From assembly GCF_024734075.1 (NCBI RefSeq), contig NZ_CP102850.1, forward strand, positions 2,604,001-2,668,000: a DNA stretch of 64,000 nucleotides, given 5' to 3'. Positions 44,304 to 52,961 of the stretch are shown piece by piece (the stretch's first letter is position 1; each line of letters starts with the position of its first letter). The notes beneath the pieces are model-generated. The model was given only the letters and a program-made list of their open reading frames with translations, was not told where the DNA came from and searched no databases. Source of the stretch: Gordonia mangrovi. GTDB lineage: Bacteria > Actinomycetota > Actinomycetes > Mycobacteriales > Mycobacteriaceae. The translations under genes and the position numbers were made by a program.

Positions 44304-45161
44304 TCATATCTCCCGCGGACGCGCGACGTATTCGGTGGCGGCCGCCGCGGCCAACTCGGTGGCGGCTCCCAGCTCGACGTCGCGCGTCAGATGGGCCGCG
44401 AGGACCCCGGCGAACATGTCGCCGGCGCCGGTGGTGTCGACCACGCGCACTTGCTCCACGTCGATCCGACGTACTGTGTCGCCCTCGGCCACGACGGCCC
44501 CCTCGGCCCCGAGCGTGATCACCGCGGACCCGGCCACCGCCAGCAGCGAACGCGCCAGCGCGTCGGGGTCGTCGGTGTCCGCCGGTGCGTAGAACCGCGC
44601 CTCGTGCTCGTTGACGACCAGAGGATCTGCAGCGGCGAGAACGTATGTCGGCAGATCGGTGACCGGGCTCGGGTTGAGTAGAAGCCGTCGGGCATGTCCT
44701 GAGCACCAGGCCGTGACCGCCTCGGTGATCTCCGGCGGTGATTCGAGCTGAGTGAGAACGACTTTCGGTGAGACGGCGTCGAGCGCTGGTCGCACCTGTG
44801 TCGGTCTCAGCAACCGGTTGGCCCCCGGTGACACGATGATCCGATTGTCGCCGGCGTCATCTACCTCGATGAAGGCCCTCCCGCTGGCACCGTCGGCACG
44901 GAATACATGCGTCACATCGACCCCGCCGGCGCGCTGCCCGGCCAGCAGACGCTCACCCTCCTCGTCGCGGCCGACCGCCCCGATCAGCGCGGTCGGCGCG
45001 AGACCGGCGGCTGCGAGCGCCTGATTGGCCCCTTTGCCGCCGAGTCGCTGCGACACCGACCTCCCCAAGACCGTTTCGCCGACGTCGGGCATGCGGGTGA
45101 CCCGGATGATCAGGTCGACGTTGAGCGTGCCGACCACCGCGACGTCGACGGGCGAGTTCAT
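44304..45161 (-). CDS. rbsK: Ribokinase/PfkB-family sugar kinase
   Basis: 285 residues from ATG 45161. PfkB signatures are VGTLNVDLIIRVTRMPDVGET, RLGGKGANQALAAA and the C-terminal ATP/anion-hole motif VRVVDTTGAGDMFAGVLA. The order and spacing fit ribokinase. A GTG 18 bases earlier (45179) is possible and overlaps GGAGG. It is divergent from the N-demethylase operon, and a perfect dyad at 45207-45225 lies 46 bases upstream of its start, so that operator could govern either direction. Confidence 0.85.
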   Translation of the reverse strand: MNSPVDVAVVGTLNVDLIIRVTRMPDVGETVLGRSVSQRLGGKGANQALAAAGLAPTALIGAVGRDEEGERLLAGQRAGGVDVTHVFRADGASGRAFIEVDDAGDNRIIVSPGANRLLRPTQVRPALDAVSPKVVLTQLESPPEITEAVTAWCSGHARRLLLNPSPVTDLPTYVLAAADPLVVNEHEARFYAPADTDDPDALARSLLAVAGSAVITLGAEGAVVAEGDTVRRIDVEQVRVVDTTGAGDMFAGVLAAHLTRDVELGAATELAAAAATEYVARPREI

Positions 45162-45206
45162 AGGGTCGAGTATCCACACCTCCGGATGGGAAGACGACCA
45201 AAAGCA

Positions 45207-45225
45207 AGTCCACTTGCAGTGGACT
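45207..45225. promoter_or_regulatory. Perfect 8-3-8 operator dyad, copy A of an element shared with 57137
   Basis: AGTCCACT, TGC, AGTGGACT. Fifteen of its first 18 bases recur at 57137-57154. It lies in the gap between ribokinase (-) and the N-demethylase operon (+), 129 bases before the first operon gene. Confidence 0.65.
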
Positions 45226-45250
45226 ACGTTTTACATCAATAAACCACGGT

Positions 45251-45266
45251 GTCACCGAGACGTAAC
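45251..45266. promoter_or_regulatory. GlnR-type box candidate
   Basis: GTCAC, 6 bases, GTAAC fits the actinobacterial GlnR a-site/b-site consensus GTNAC-N6-GNAAC exactly. The second a/b pair of a full GlnR motif is not recognisable. It lies 88 bases upstream of an operon that ends with an ammonium transporter, a classic GlnR target. Confidence 0.4.
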
Positions 45267-45354
45267 ACGCGGTGGGTTTCATGAGATCGAACAAAGTCTA
45301 CTGATGTTAGCCATTGCATCGGTGGCACACAGCATCGATCCGAAGGGAACCGAC

Positions 45355-45744
45355 ATGACCGTCGAGAACACCGAGACCGCAGCGGCACCGTTTCTGGTGA
45401 CGAGTGGGGCCTGGGAGAACCTGCCCAAGATGCCGGAGTCGGAGTACCCGGGCACCGAGGGTTTCATCGGTGACGTCTACGAGAACCCGCAGGGCAGCGA
45501 GATGTGCTCGGGCTACTTCGAGCTCCGGCACACCGACGAGCGGCTTTACTACGAATACGAGTACGACGAGATGAAGGTCGTGCTCGAAGGCGAGTTCCTG
45601 CTGGAGAACACGGAGACCGGCCAGACCCAGGTCGCGAAGGCCAAGGACGCCATCTTCTTCCCCAAGGGCTCCAAGATCTACTTCAGCACCCCGAGCTATG
45701 CGCTCGCCTTCTACGCCGGTCACCGCAACGCCGAACTCCTCTGA
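45355..45744 (+). CDS. Cupin-domain protein (EutQ-like), first gene of the N-demethylase operon
   Basis: 129 residues. A single cupin barrel is visible in the second half: YYEYEYDEMKVVLEGEFLLE and AKAKDAIFFPKGSKIYFSTPSYALAFYAGH, similar to EutQ-type cupins. The histidines normally binding metal in the first cupin motif are mostly replaced by Tyr/Glu, so it may be a small-molecule binder rather than a metalloenzyme. The ATG has GAAGGGA upstream. Six bases separate it from the DmmA-like gene. Confidence 0.75.
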   Translation: MTVENTETAAAPFLVTSGAWENLPKMPESEYPGTEGFIGDVYENPQGSEMCSGYFELRHTDERLYYEYEYDEMKVVLEGEFLLENTETGQTQVAKAKDAIFFPKGSKIYFSTPSYALAFYAGHRNAELL

Positions 45745-45750
45745 GGGCTC

Positions 45751-46314
45751 ATGTCGCAGATCACCTACTCCAGCATCCCGATCTGGGCCCGACCTGCGGC
45801 ACCTGTCGATGAGGCGCTGCCCGAGATCTCGGGCAGCGCGTACATCGTCGTCGGTGTCGGGGAGGCCGCCGAGGAGCGGGTGTACCAGGTGGCCAACGGG
45901 CTGCCGGAGAACGTCACCCGCCTCCCGCTCACTTTCGACGACGTCGAGCACGCGGCGAGTGCACTGCGCGGCGAGCTGGCCCACGCACGGGTCGGAGTAC
46001 GGGTGGTGATCATCGCCCCGCGCGGCGCGGCCCTCGCGCTGCGCGGGGTCGCCACCACCGCCGGACTCATGGACGACGAGATCTACGTGACCGTAGCGGG
46101 TGTCGACGCCATCGAGGTGTTCTGTTCACACTGCGAAGCCATCACTCATACCGAGCTCGGGGTCGACGACATCGTCGACTGCGTCGGATGCGGCCGCCAC
46201 CTGCTCATCTACCATCACGTCTCACGACGGTCCGGGCGCTATCTCGGCTTCATGGTCGATGCCGAAACGGCCAGCGCTGCACAAGAGTCCACAACAGAAG
46301 GATCGTCATCGTGA
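45751..46314 (+). CDS. DmmA-like protein (amine N-demethylase accessory subunit)
   Basis: 187 residues. The C-terminal domain has a four-cysteine zinc-ribbon pattern, CSHCEAITHTELGVDDIVDC then CVGCGRHLLIYHHVSRRSG, ending YLGFMVDA. This is the DmmA-like domain of bacterial dimethylamine monooxygenases. A paralogous copy of the same domain is fused to the C-terminus of the HODM-alpha protein at 47297. Its last 4 bases are the GTGA shared with the reductase start. It probably helps assemble or couple the reductase and the heme subunit. Confidence 0.75.
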   Translation: MSQITYSSIPIWARPAAPVDEALPEISGSAYIVVGVGEAAEERVYQVANGLPENVTRLPLTFDDVEHAASALRGELAHARVGVRVVIIAPRGAALALRGVATTAGLMDDEIYVTVAGVDAIEVFCSHCEAITHTELGVDDIVDCVGCGRHLLIYHHVSRRSGRYLGFMVDAETASAAQESTTEGSSS

Positions 46315-47300
46315 CTGTCGCAATCTCCGGCGCAACGCCCGGCGTGACGCGCGCGGAATCCACGACGCTACGACTCGTCGTCACCGCGATCGGCGACGCC
46401 GCACCGGGCATCCGCAACTTCACCTTCGCAGCCCCGGACGGCGCCGAGTTGCCCGGTTTCGTCGCCGGCAGCCACGTGGTCATCGCCGCGGGTGACCGGT
46501 CCAACGCGTACAGCCTCACCGGCGACGGCGTCGCGCCCAGAAGTTACTCGATCTCGGTGCTGCGCCTCGACGACGGATTCGGTGGGTCGCGCTGGATGCA
46601 TGAGATGCTCGCCGAAGGCGATGTCGTCGACGTCGAGATCCCGCGTAGTGCATTCGCTCCCGAGGCGCGCGCCACCAAGCATCTACTCATCGCCGGTGGG
46701 ATCGGGATCACCCCCATCCTGTCGCATCTGCGCGCCGCACGGCGATGGGGCCGGGATGTGCAGGTGCTCTATTCATTTCGTGCGGGTCGGGCCGCCCACG
46801 TCGACGACATCGTCGACCTCGCCGGCGCCCGTGCGGAACTGTTCACCGATCAGCCGGCATTCGTCGACCGTCTCGGCGAGACCCTGATCGATCAGCCGAT
46901 CGGTACCCATCTCTACGTGTGCGGACCTGCGGGGATGATCGACCACGTCGTCGACACCGCCGCCGCGCTCGGCTGGCCGCTGTCACGCATCCACTTCGAA
47001 CGGTTCGGCACCGACGCGCTCGACGCCGGCGACCCGTTCACGGTGCGGCTGACCGAAACCGATACGACACTCGACGTCCCTTCTGGGACATCGGTCCTCG
47101 AAGCGCTGGAGTCGGCCGGGTACGCCATCCCCAACCGGTGCCGGCAGGGCGTCTGCGGCGAATGCCGGCTGCCGTTGGCGGCCGGCGCCGCGGTGCACCG
47201 AGATCTGTATCTGACCGACGAGGAGAAAGGCGCAGGAGATGCGTTCATGCCGTGCGTCTCCCGTGCCGCCGAAGGCGCCACCCTGGAGGTACCGCTGTGA
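46311..47300 (+). CDS. Flavin/2Fe-2S ferredoxin reductase, DmmB/HODM reductase-like (first)
   Basis: 329 residues of the phthalate-dioxygenase-reductase type: flavin-binding barrel (RSNAYSLTGDG, SYSISVLRL), NAD domain (LLIAGGIGITPILSHLRAARRWG, HLYVCGPAGMID) and a C-terminal plant-type 2Fe-2S domain with cysteines in CRQGVCGEC and, about 29 residues on, MPCVSRA. It passes electrons from NAD(P)H to the HODM heme subunit. The GTG start lies within the previous stop (GTGA), and its own stop overlaps the next start likewise. Confidence 0.85.
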   Translation: MTVAISGATPGVTRAESTTLRLVVTAIGDAAPGIRNFTFAAPDGAELPGFVAGSHVVIAAGDRSNAYSLTGDGVAPRSYSISVLRLDDGFGGSRWMHEMLAEGDVVDVEIPRSAFAPEARATKHLLIAGGIGITPILSHLRAARRWGRDVQVLYSFRAGRAAHVDDIVDLAGARAELFTDQPAFVDRLGETLIDQPIGTHLYVCGPAGMIDHVVDTAAALGWPLSRIHFERFGTDALDAGDPFTVRLTETDTTLDVPSGTSVLEALESAGYAIPNRCRQGVCGECRLPLAAGAAVHRDLYLTDEEKGAGDAFMPCVSRAAEGATLEVPL

Positions 47301-48859
47301 CCACCGCTCTGCCCGATTCATCCGTCCCGGATTCGACTCTCGATCCCGCGCTGGTGACCGGATTCCCGTTCCCGTTCGTCGAGGACCGCTACCGCTACAG
47401 CACCAACGTCGAACCCGCCGATCACACCGTGTCGACCGCGGCCGGCCAATGGGGTGATGTCGTGATCGATGTCGACTCCGAGTACCAGACCGAGATCGAT
47501 AAACGCACAGAGGTTCTCGCCGCCGATCCGTCGCGAGCGGCCCTGCTGCCGCACATGCGTCCCGCCGCCTGGGACGCGATGCTCACCATCATGCGGGAAC
47601 TGGCGACCGCCTATCCGGACAAGTTCGCCTTACGCGCCGACGGCGACCAATGGGAGTGGCGCAACAGCAAACTCGGGATCGCCGACACGTTCGTGTACGG
47701 CGATGACACCACGCTGCCCAGCGGCCCGCTGAGCTACATCTGCGGTCAGATCCAGGAAGACGTAGTCCTGCTCGACCAACGCGACGGCCAGCTCTTCGCC
47801 GACGCCGGGGTGGTCACCTTTGCCGCGGACTGGAGCTTCGGCTTCGACGTCGGGATGAGCTTCCTGGAGATCCACGGCCCGGTGCCGCGGGTGCGGAAGG
47901 AGGGGGTGATCACCCGGGCGCATGAGTTCATCAAACGCCTTCAGCCACATCGGCCCTACCGGCGCACCAACTGGACCATGACCATCGGCCGCCGCCTCGA
48001 CGTCTCCACCGAGCGTTACCCGGAGTGGGGTCCGGACCGGGAGCTGATCCGACACGTCGACGACGAGACCTTCGGACGTCTCGTCCACCTGCGGGTCGAG
48101 GTGCAGCATCTGATCCGCCTGCCGGACTCCGGTGCGGTCATGTTTCTCATCCGCACCTACATGCTGCCGCTGGATGCTCTCGCGACCGTCGAACCCTGGC
48201 GACTGCGTACCGCCGAGGTCGTCGACGAACTGCCCGACGACATGGCTGATTACAAGGGCATCATCAAATACCGTGCCCGGGTGGCGCAATGGTTGCGAGC
48301 AGCCGGCACGCCGCCGCCGGACCCCGAGCCGACGCTGGACGAACGACCCGGCGACGGTCTGCCCGCATGGCCGACAGACCCGGATCCGATCGATTCGGCC
48401 GCATCGACATTCCTGATCGTCTCCGTCGGGGACGAACCGCGCACCGGCGACGTGGCCGCCCAGTGGGTGAGTGCAGCCGAGGCGATCGGCCGAACCCACC
48501 TGCTCGTGCTCGACACGCTGACGCGTGAGGAGGACCTTGCCGCCCTGCGGACGGCGCTGAGCGCGGTGAGTACCGGCGTTCGCATCCACATCGTCGGTGG
48601 TCAGTACGACGTGCTGACCGCGCTGGCCATTACGCGTGAATGCGGTGCCGTGGATACCGAGCTCTCGGCCTTCGTCGTGCACACCCGTGACCTGCCCGTG
48701 TACTGCGCGCAGTGCCGGAACCTCTTCCGCGGCGAGGGAATACCGGGAGGAACCCTGGACTGCCCCGGATGCGCCCGCACGCTCGAGGTGCATCCGCATC
48801 ACTCGGCCGCCCTCGGCGGGTTCCTCGCCTCGTCGGCAGAACCGGGAGCACCCGCGTGA
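47297..48859 (+). CDS. HODM alpha-like heme-dependent N-demethylase fused to a DmmA-like domain
   Basis: 520 residues. Residues 1 to about 350 are a HODM alpha-subunit-like domain (PF11927, formerly DUF3445): FPFPFVEDRYRYSTNVEP, GDDTTLPSGPLSYICGQIQ, FDVGMSFLEIHGPVPR and VQHLIRLPDSGAVMFLIRTYM. After a proline-rich linker (about 352-370) comes a second domain, STFLIVSVGDEP to GGFLAS, carrying CAQC and CPGC pairs, paralogous to the DmmA-like protein at 45751. The family oxidises secondary or tertiary methylamines, releasing formaldehyde. A one-piece catalytic plus accessory subunit beside separate versions of both is unusual. Confidence 0.8.
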   Translation: MTTALPDSSVPDSTLDPALVTGFPFPFVEDRYRYSTNVEPADHTVSTAAGQWGDVVIDVDSEYQTEIDKRTEVLAADPSRAALLPHMRPAAWDAMLTIMRELATAYPDKFALRADGDQWEWRNSKLGIADTFVYGDDTTLPSGPLSYICGQIQEDVVLLDQRDGQLFADAGVVTFAADWSFGFDVGMSFLEIHGPVPRVRKEGVITRAHEFIKRLQPHRPYRRTNWTMTIGRRLDVSTERYPEWGPDRELIRHVDDETFGRLVHLRVEVQHLIRLPDSGAVMFLIRTYMLPLDALATVEPWRLRTAEVVDELPDDMADYKGIIKYRARVAQWLRAAGTPPPDPEPTLDERPGDGLPAWPTDPDPIDSAASTFLIVSVGDEPRTGDVAAQWVSAAEAIGRTHLLVLDTLTREEDLAALRTALSAVSTGVRIHIVGGQYDVLTALAITRECGAVDTELSAFVVHTRDLPVYCAQCRNLFRGEGIPGGTLDCPGCARTLEVHPHHSAALGGFLASSAEPGAPA

Positions 48860-49845
48860 CCGCCACGGTCGAGCCGGTTGCCGGTCATCTGTATGCCGGC
48901 TATTCGACTGGCCCGCGCCAGATGCCGGTGATCGGAGTCCACCGACTGACCGCCGACATCATGCACATTCGCTTGGCACCCGCCGACGGGACGGGTCCTG
49001 CTCCCTATCAGCCGGGCAGCCATCTGATCGTCACCGCCGGCGCTCATCGCAACGCCTATTCGCTCGTCGACGACGGCTTCTTGCCCGACAGCTACGGCGT
49101 CTCGGTGTTGCGGCGGGGCGCCGGTGGGGGATCGGAATGGTTGCACGACAACGTCTCCGAAGGTGCCGTGCTCGAGGTCGAGGGGCCGAGGTCGATGTTC
49201 GCGCCTGTCTGGAACCAGCGCCACATGCTGCTGGTCGCCGGCGGTATCGGGATCACGCCGATCCTGTCGCACCTACGGTCGGCGGTGCGTCGTCGGACAT
49301 CGGCGGAGGTCATCTACTCCTACCGTGCCGGTGCTGCTGCTCACCTCGACGAGCTACGGGAACTGGCTTCGCATACCGGTATCACCCTGTTCGAAGTGTC
49401 GGGAGCGGCGGACACCCGCCGGTTGCTCGCCGACCGGATCCACCGCCAGCCCCTGGGCACGCACGCCTATGCGTGCGGTCCGATCGCTATGCTCGACGCA
49501 TATGTGGATGCCGCCGCGACTGCGGGATGGCCGCCATCGCGGGTGCATCTGGAGCGTTTCACCGCTCCGGCGCAAGACCCGGGGGAGCCGTTCACGGTCA
49601 CCGTGGCCTCCAGCGGACGACGCATAGACATCCCGGCCGGTGTGTCGATGCTGCAAGGGCTGCTCGGCAACGGTGTTCGGGTGGCGAATCTCTGCCGCCA
49701 AGGCGTGTGCGGCGAGTGTCGGGTGCCGGTCCGTTCCGGAGACGTCGAGCACCGTGACTTCGTTCTGACCGACGACGAGCGCGCCGCCGGCGACAGCATG
49801 CTGTGCTGCGTCTCGCGCGGCCACGACATCGAGGTGGACCTGTGA
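48856..49845 (+). CDS. Flavin/2Fe-2S ferredoxin reductase, DmmB/HODM reductase-like (second)
   Basis: 329 residues, same length and layout as the first reductase: RNAYSLVDDG, LLVAGGIGITPILSHLRSA, HAYACGPIAMLDAYVD and the 2Fe-2S cysteines in CRQGVCGECRVPV and SMLCCVSRG. The two are clearly paralogues but differ across most surface positions, so they may serve different heme subunits. GTGA overlaps join it to genes on both sides. Confidence 0.85.
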   Translation: MTATVEPVAGHLYAGYSTGPRQMPVIGVHRLTADIMHIRLAPADGTGPAPYQPGSHLIVTAGAHRNAYSLVDDGFLPDSYGVSVLRRGAGGGSEWLHDNVSEGAVLEVEGPRSMFAPVWNQRHMLLVAGGIGITPILSHLRSAVRRRTSAEVIYSYRAGAAAHLDELRELASHTGITLFEVSGAADTRRLLADRIHRQPLGTHAYACGPIAMLDAYVDAAATAGWPPSRVHLERFTAPAQDPGEPFTVTVASSGRRIDIPAGVSMLQGLLGNGVRVANLCRQGVCGECRVPVRSGDVEHRDFVLTDDERAAGDSMLCCVSRGHDIEVDL

Positions 49846-50864
49846 CGATCACTCCTCACCCCAGCGACACCCCGGCAGCGATGGCGTCGGGTGTCGATCA
49901 TCTCGCGAATCTGCCCTGGCCGTTTCCCGATGATCTCGAGCAGTTCCGCTATAGCGTGAACGTGGAGCCGGCGCGGGCGCCCCGCGCAACCCGTGGTGGC
50001 GAATGGGGCAGGCACATCGTCGATCTCGGGGGTGTCGAGTATCCGATGATCATGGCTGAGCGTCGGCGGATTCTGGATGCCGACCCGCATCGGGTCAAGA
50101 TCCGGCCCGGCATGGAAACGGCGTGCTGGGATCTGCTGCTGTACTACCTGCGCGATCTGGCGTTGAGTCATCCGTCGGTGATGCATCTGACGGAGCATAC
50201 GCAGCAGCGATTCCATTGGCGCAATGACCTTCTCGGCACCGACCAGTTCTTCGTTCTCGGCGACGACGCGACGCTTCCGTGCGGCCCGCTGGAGTTCCTC
50301 GCCCGCGAAGTGCCCGACGATCTGCTGTTGGTGGTCGAACGCGACGGCCACCTGTACTTCGATGCCGGAGCGGTCACGTTCGCGGCGGCCTGGTCGGTCT
50401 CGTTCGACGTCGGCATGGATATGTACGAGATCCATGCCCCGGTGCCTGGTCTGACCCGCCAGGGGATTGTGGCGCGCGCCGAGCAGTTCCTGAGACGACT
50501 GCCCTCCGACGAGGTCTACCGCCGCGTGAACTGGACGCTGTCGGCGTCGGATTCGGCGAAGCTCGACGTCAGTCTCGAAGAGTTGCCGGCGTGGGCCGAC
50601 GACATCGGGCAGATGGTGCGCGAACGCGACTTCGGTCGCGCGCGCCTGCGCATCGAGTTGGAACACTTCATCCGGCTGCCCATGACCGGTGCGGTCACGT
50701 TCAACATCCGCACGTTCATGGCCTCACTCGACGAGATCAAGCGGATTCCGGCGTGGGCGCACCAACTCGCGACCGTGATCGAGACCCTGAGCGAACCGAT
50801 CGCCGCCTACAAGGGCTTTCTGGACTATCGCGATGACGTCGTCGCCTTCCTGCGCGCGAACTAA
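49842..50864 (+). CDS. HODM alpha-like heme-dependent N-demethylase (second, unfused)
   Basis: 340 residues, paralogue of the first half of the protein at 47297. Shared blocks are LPWPFPDDLEQFRYSVNVEP, LGDDATLPCGPLEFLAREV, FDVGMDMYEIHAPVPG, VYRRVNWTLSASDSAKLDVS and LEHFIRLPMTGAVTFNIRTFM. It lacks the DmmA-like C-terminal domain. The N-demethylase substrate range of this copy may differ. Its stop is followed 32 bases later by the ammonium transporter, with AAGGA before that start. Confidence 0.8.
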   Translation: MTITPHPSDTPAAMASGVDHLANLPWPFPDDLEQFRYSVNVEPARAPRATRGGEWGRHIVDLGGVEYPMIMAERRRILDADPHRVKIRPGMETACWDLLLYYLRDLALSHPSVMHLTEHTQQRFHWRNDLLGTDQFFVLGDDATLPCGPLEFLAREVPDDLLLVVERDGHLYFDAGAVTFAAAWSVSFDVGMDMYEIHAPVPGLTRQGIVARAEQFLRRLPSDEVYRRVNWTLSASDSAKLDVSLEELPAWADDIGQMVRERDFGRARLRIELEHFIRLPMTGAVTFNIRTFMASLDEIKRIPAWAHQLATVIETLSEPIAAYKGFLDYRDDVVAFLRAN

Positions 50865-50896
50865 CCCTGTCCGACAGCACCACCAAGGATTCTTGA

Positions 50897-52246
50897 ATGG
50901 AACCCATACTCGCCGCGAACGCCGACCTGGCGTGGATGCTCGCGGCCTTCGTCTTCGTCTTGCTGATGTTTCCCGGCCTCGCCCTCTACTACGGGGGCAT
51001 GGTGGGGGCGCGCAACGTGCTGAACATGATGACCATGGTGATGGTCACCCTCGGCATCACCAGCGTGCTGTACGTGCTCTATGGCTACGGACTGGTGTCG
51101 GGTCCGTCGGTCAACGACTGGGGACTCATCGGTAACCCGATGGACTACCTAGGCCTCGGCTCCAACATGTCCGACGACGGGTCCGGCAACACCCAGGTGC
51201 TCTACTTCGCCGCCTGGTTCATCCTGTTCGCCGCCATCACCGTCGCCATCGTCGCCAGTGGCGCGGCCGGCCGGATGAAGTTCTCCGCCTGGATGGTTTT
51301 CGCGCCGGTCTGGCTGACACTGGTCTACTTCCCGGTGGCACACTGGATCTTCGCCGCTGACAGCGACGGCATCAGCGGTGGTTTCCTGTTGAACGACATC
51401 GGTGTCCACGACTACGCCGGCGGCACAGCCGTGCACATGAACTCCGGGGTGGCAGCGCTGGCGCTCGCGCTGGTGCTCGGTGCGCGGCGCAAGCGCATGG
51501 AGCGGCCCCACAATGTGCCGATGGCCCTGCTGGGCGGTGGCATTCTCTGGTTCGGCTGGTTCGGGTTCAACGGCAGCTGCGCGCTCGGCGCCAGTTTCCT
51601 CACCCAGGTCGTCATTCTCAACACCCTGTTGGCCGGTAGCGCAGGCATTCTCGGCTTCGCGGCGATCGAGCGGTGGCGGGAAGGGCACGTGACGTCACTG
51701 GGCGCCATCACCGGTGCCGTCGCCGGCCTCGTGGGTATCACCCCGGCAGCCAACACGATGACCCCGCTCGGCGCGCTCGCGGTGGGTCTGCTCGCTGCCG
51801 GTGTGGTGGCCTTCCTGCTCAGCTTCAAGAGTCGGATGAAGGTGGACGACACCCTCGACGCGTTTGCCGTGCACGGCGTCGGCGGCATCGTCGGCACCCT
51901 GTGCATCGTGCTCTTCGCGTCCGACTCTGCCCCGGCAGGGGTGGCCGGCATCCTGTTCGGCGGCGACATCGGCATCCTCTGGAAAGAACTGGCCGGCATC
52001 GTCATCACCTGCACGTATTCGTTCGTGATGACGTGGCTGATCGCCAAGGGACTGGACAAGGTGATGACGCTACGCGTCGACGAGGAGACCGAGGTGACCG
52101 GCCTGGATTCGACCATCCACGCCGAGACCGCCTACGAGATCCCGGCTGCCGGGGTGGGGCACGCGCCGGGTTTGATCGCACGCGTCCCGCCGACGGTCGG
52201 TCCTTCGGCTGCCGGGACTGCGGAGCCGGAGCCGGTGTCCACGTGA
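50897..52246 (+). CDS. amt: Ammonium transporter (Amt)
   Basis: 449 residues, eleven membrane helices. Signature VHDYAGGTAVHMNSGVAALALALVLGARR contains the conserved Asp and the first twin histidine, and FAVHGVGGIVGTLC the second. It carries ammonium or ammonia inward. As the last gene of the amine operon it suggests that the pathway is used to obtain nitrogen, either directly or by recapturing released ammonium. A strong hairpin follows at 52270-52304. Confidence 0.94.
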   Translation: MEPILAANADLAWMLAAFVFVLLMFPGLALYYGGMVGARNVLNMMTMVMVTLGITSVLYVLYGYGLVSGPSVNDWGLIGNPMDYLGLGSNMSDDGSGNTQVLYFAAWFILFAAITVAIVASGAAGRMKFSAWMVFAPVWLTLVYFPVAHWIFAADSDGISGGFLLNDIGVHDYAGGTAVHMNSGVAALALALVLGARRKRMERPHNVPMALLGGGILWFGWFGFNGSCALGASFLTQVVILNTLLAGSAGILGFAAIERWREGHVTSLGAITGAVAGLVGITPAANTMTPLGALAVGLLAAGVVAFLLSFKSRMKVDDTLDAFAVHGVGGIVGTLCIVLFASDSAPAGVAGILFGGDIGILWKELAGIVITCTYSFVMTWLIAKGLDKVMTLRVDEETEVTGLDSTIHAETAYEIPAAGVGHAPGLIARVPPTVGPSAAGTAEPEPVST

Positions 52247-52269
52247 TTCAGGTCGTATAACCGACCATT

Positions 52270-52304
52270 CAGCGTGGGCTCGCCGTCACGGCGGGCCCAC
52301 GCTG
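52270..52304. terminator. Bidirectional terminator hairpin between amt and the convergent TetR gene
   Basis: Two 16-base arms (52270-52285 and 52289-52304), beginning CAGCGTGGGC and ending GCCCACGCTG, pair with one G-U-type mismatch around a 3-base loop. The loop is the reverse complement of the TetR stop codon, so the right arm is also coding. Confidence 0.75.
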
Positions 52305-52879
52305 TCGGGTGCCGAGCTCCATACCCGAAACAACGGCACCACGCAGGTATCGACGATCTCGGCTATACCGTCGTCGTCGAGGGGGCGACGCAACAGTGTC
52401 TCGTTCCGCAACAGGTCCATCGGCAGGGCCAGCGCCCGTGTCGGGATCGGGTTGGGGCCGAGTTCGCCTCTCTCGCGGGCATGTTCGGCGATGGGACCGA
52501 CGAGCTCGGCCGCGCGGCGGAAGATGACCTCCCGCATCGACTCGGCGGTCGCCTCGTCGGCGTCGGAGAGGATACCGAGGATCATGCCCCGCCCGTGGTG
52601 GGTGAAGAGCGCGTTGCCGTCGCGCAGCAACTGGGTGAGATCCCCGACGAGCGAGCCGGTGTCGGGGGTATGCAGCGGTGACGAGTCCGCACCGGCCACC
52701 GAGGCGAACACCATCGAGGCCTTGGTCGGCCACCGTCGGTACAAGACTGCCTTGCTGGTCTCCGCGGCAGCGGCCACACCTTCGAATGTCAGTCCCGCGT
52801 AACCGTGCGTCATCAGCTCGCTCTGCACTGCGGTGTGGATCGCGGCCTCGAGATCGGCGCCGCGGCGTCGTGTCGCCAT
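52286..52879 (-). CDS. TetR-family repressor, divergent from membrane protein at 52962
   Basis: 197 residues from ATG 52879, which has GAGGAGGG just upstream; the longer frame to 52918 crosses an operator. DNA-binding domain: GADLEAAIHTAVQSELMTHGYAGLTFEGVAAAAETSKAVLYRRWPTKASMV. The pairing with a divergent YhgE/ABC-2-like membrane protein copies the arrangement at 5112-6825. It probably represses both genes through the dyads in the 82-base gap. Its 3' end lies inside a terminator hairpin. Confidence 0.88.
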   Translation of the reverse strand: MATRRRGADLEAAIHTAVQSELMTHGYAGLTFEGVAAAAETSKAVLYRRWPTKASMVFASVAGADSSPLHTPDTGSLVGDLTQLLRDGNALFTHHGRGMILGILSDADEATAESMREVIFRRAAELVGPIAEHARERGELGPNPIPTRALALPMDLLRNETLLRRPLDDDGIAEIVDTCVVPLFRVWSSAPDSVGPP

Positions 52880-52892
52880 CACCCTCCTCATA

Positions 52893-52909
52893 AGAAACGT
52901 TGCGTTTCT
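52893..52909. promoter_or_regulatory. TetR operator, first copy
   Basis: AGAAACG, TTG, CGTTTCT: a perfect 7-3-7 dyad 14 bases upstream of the TetR start codon, between it and the divergent gene. Confidence 0.75.
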
Positions 52910-52930
52910 AATGACCATAGCCTATCGTCA

Positions 52931-52950
52931 TAGGAAACGTACCGTATCTT
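52931..52950. promoter_or_regulatory. TetR operator, second imperfect copy
   Basis: AGGAAACG, TAC, CGTATCTT repeats the arrangement of the first copy with mismatches, directly before the AAGGA ribosome-binding site of the membrane protein gene. Confidence 0.55.
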
Positions 52951-52961
52951 AAGGACTTGAC

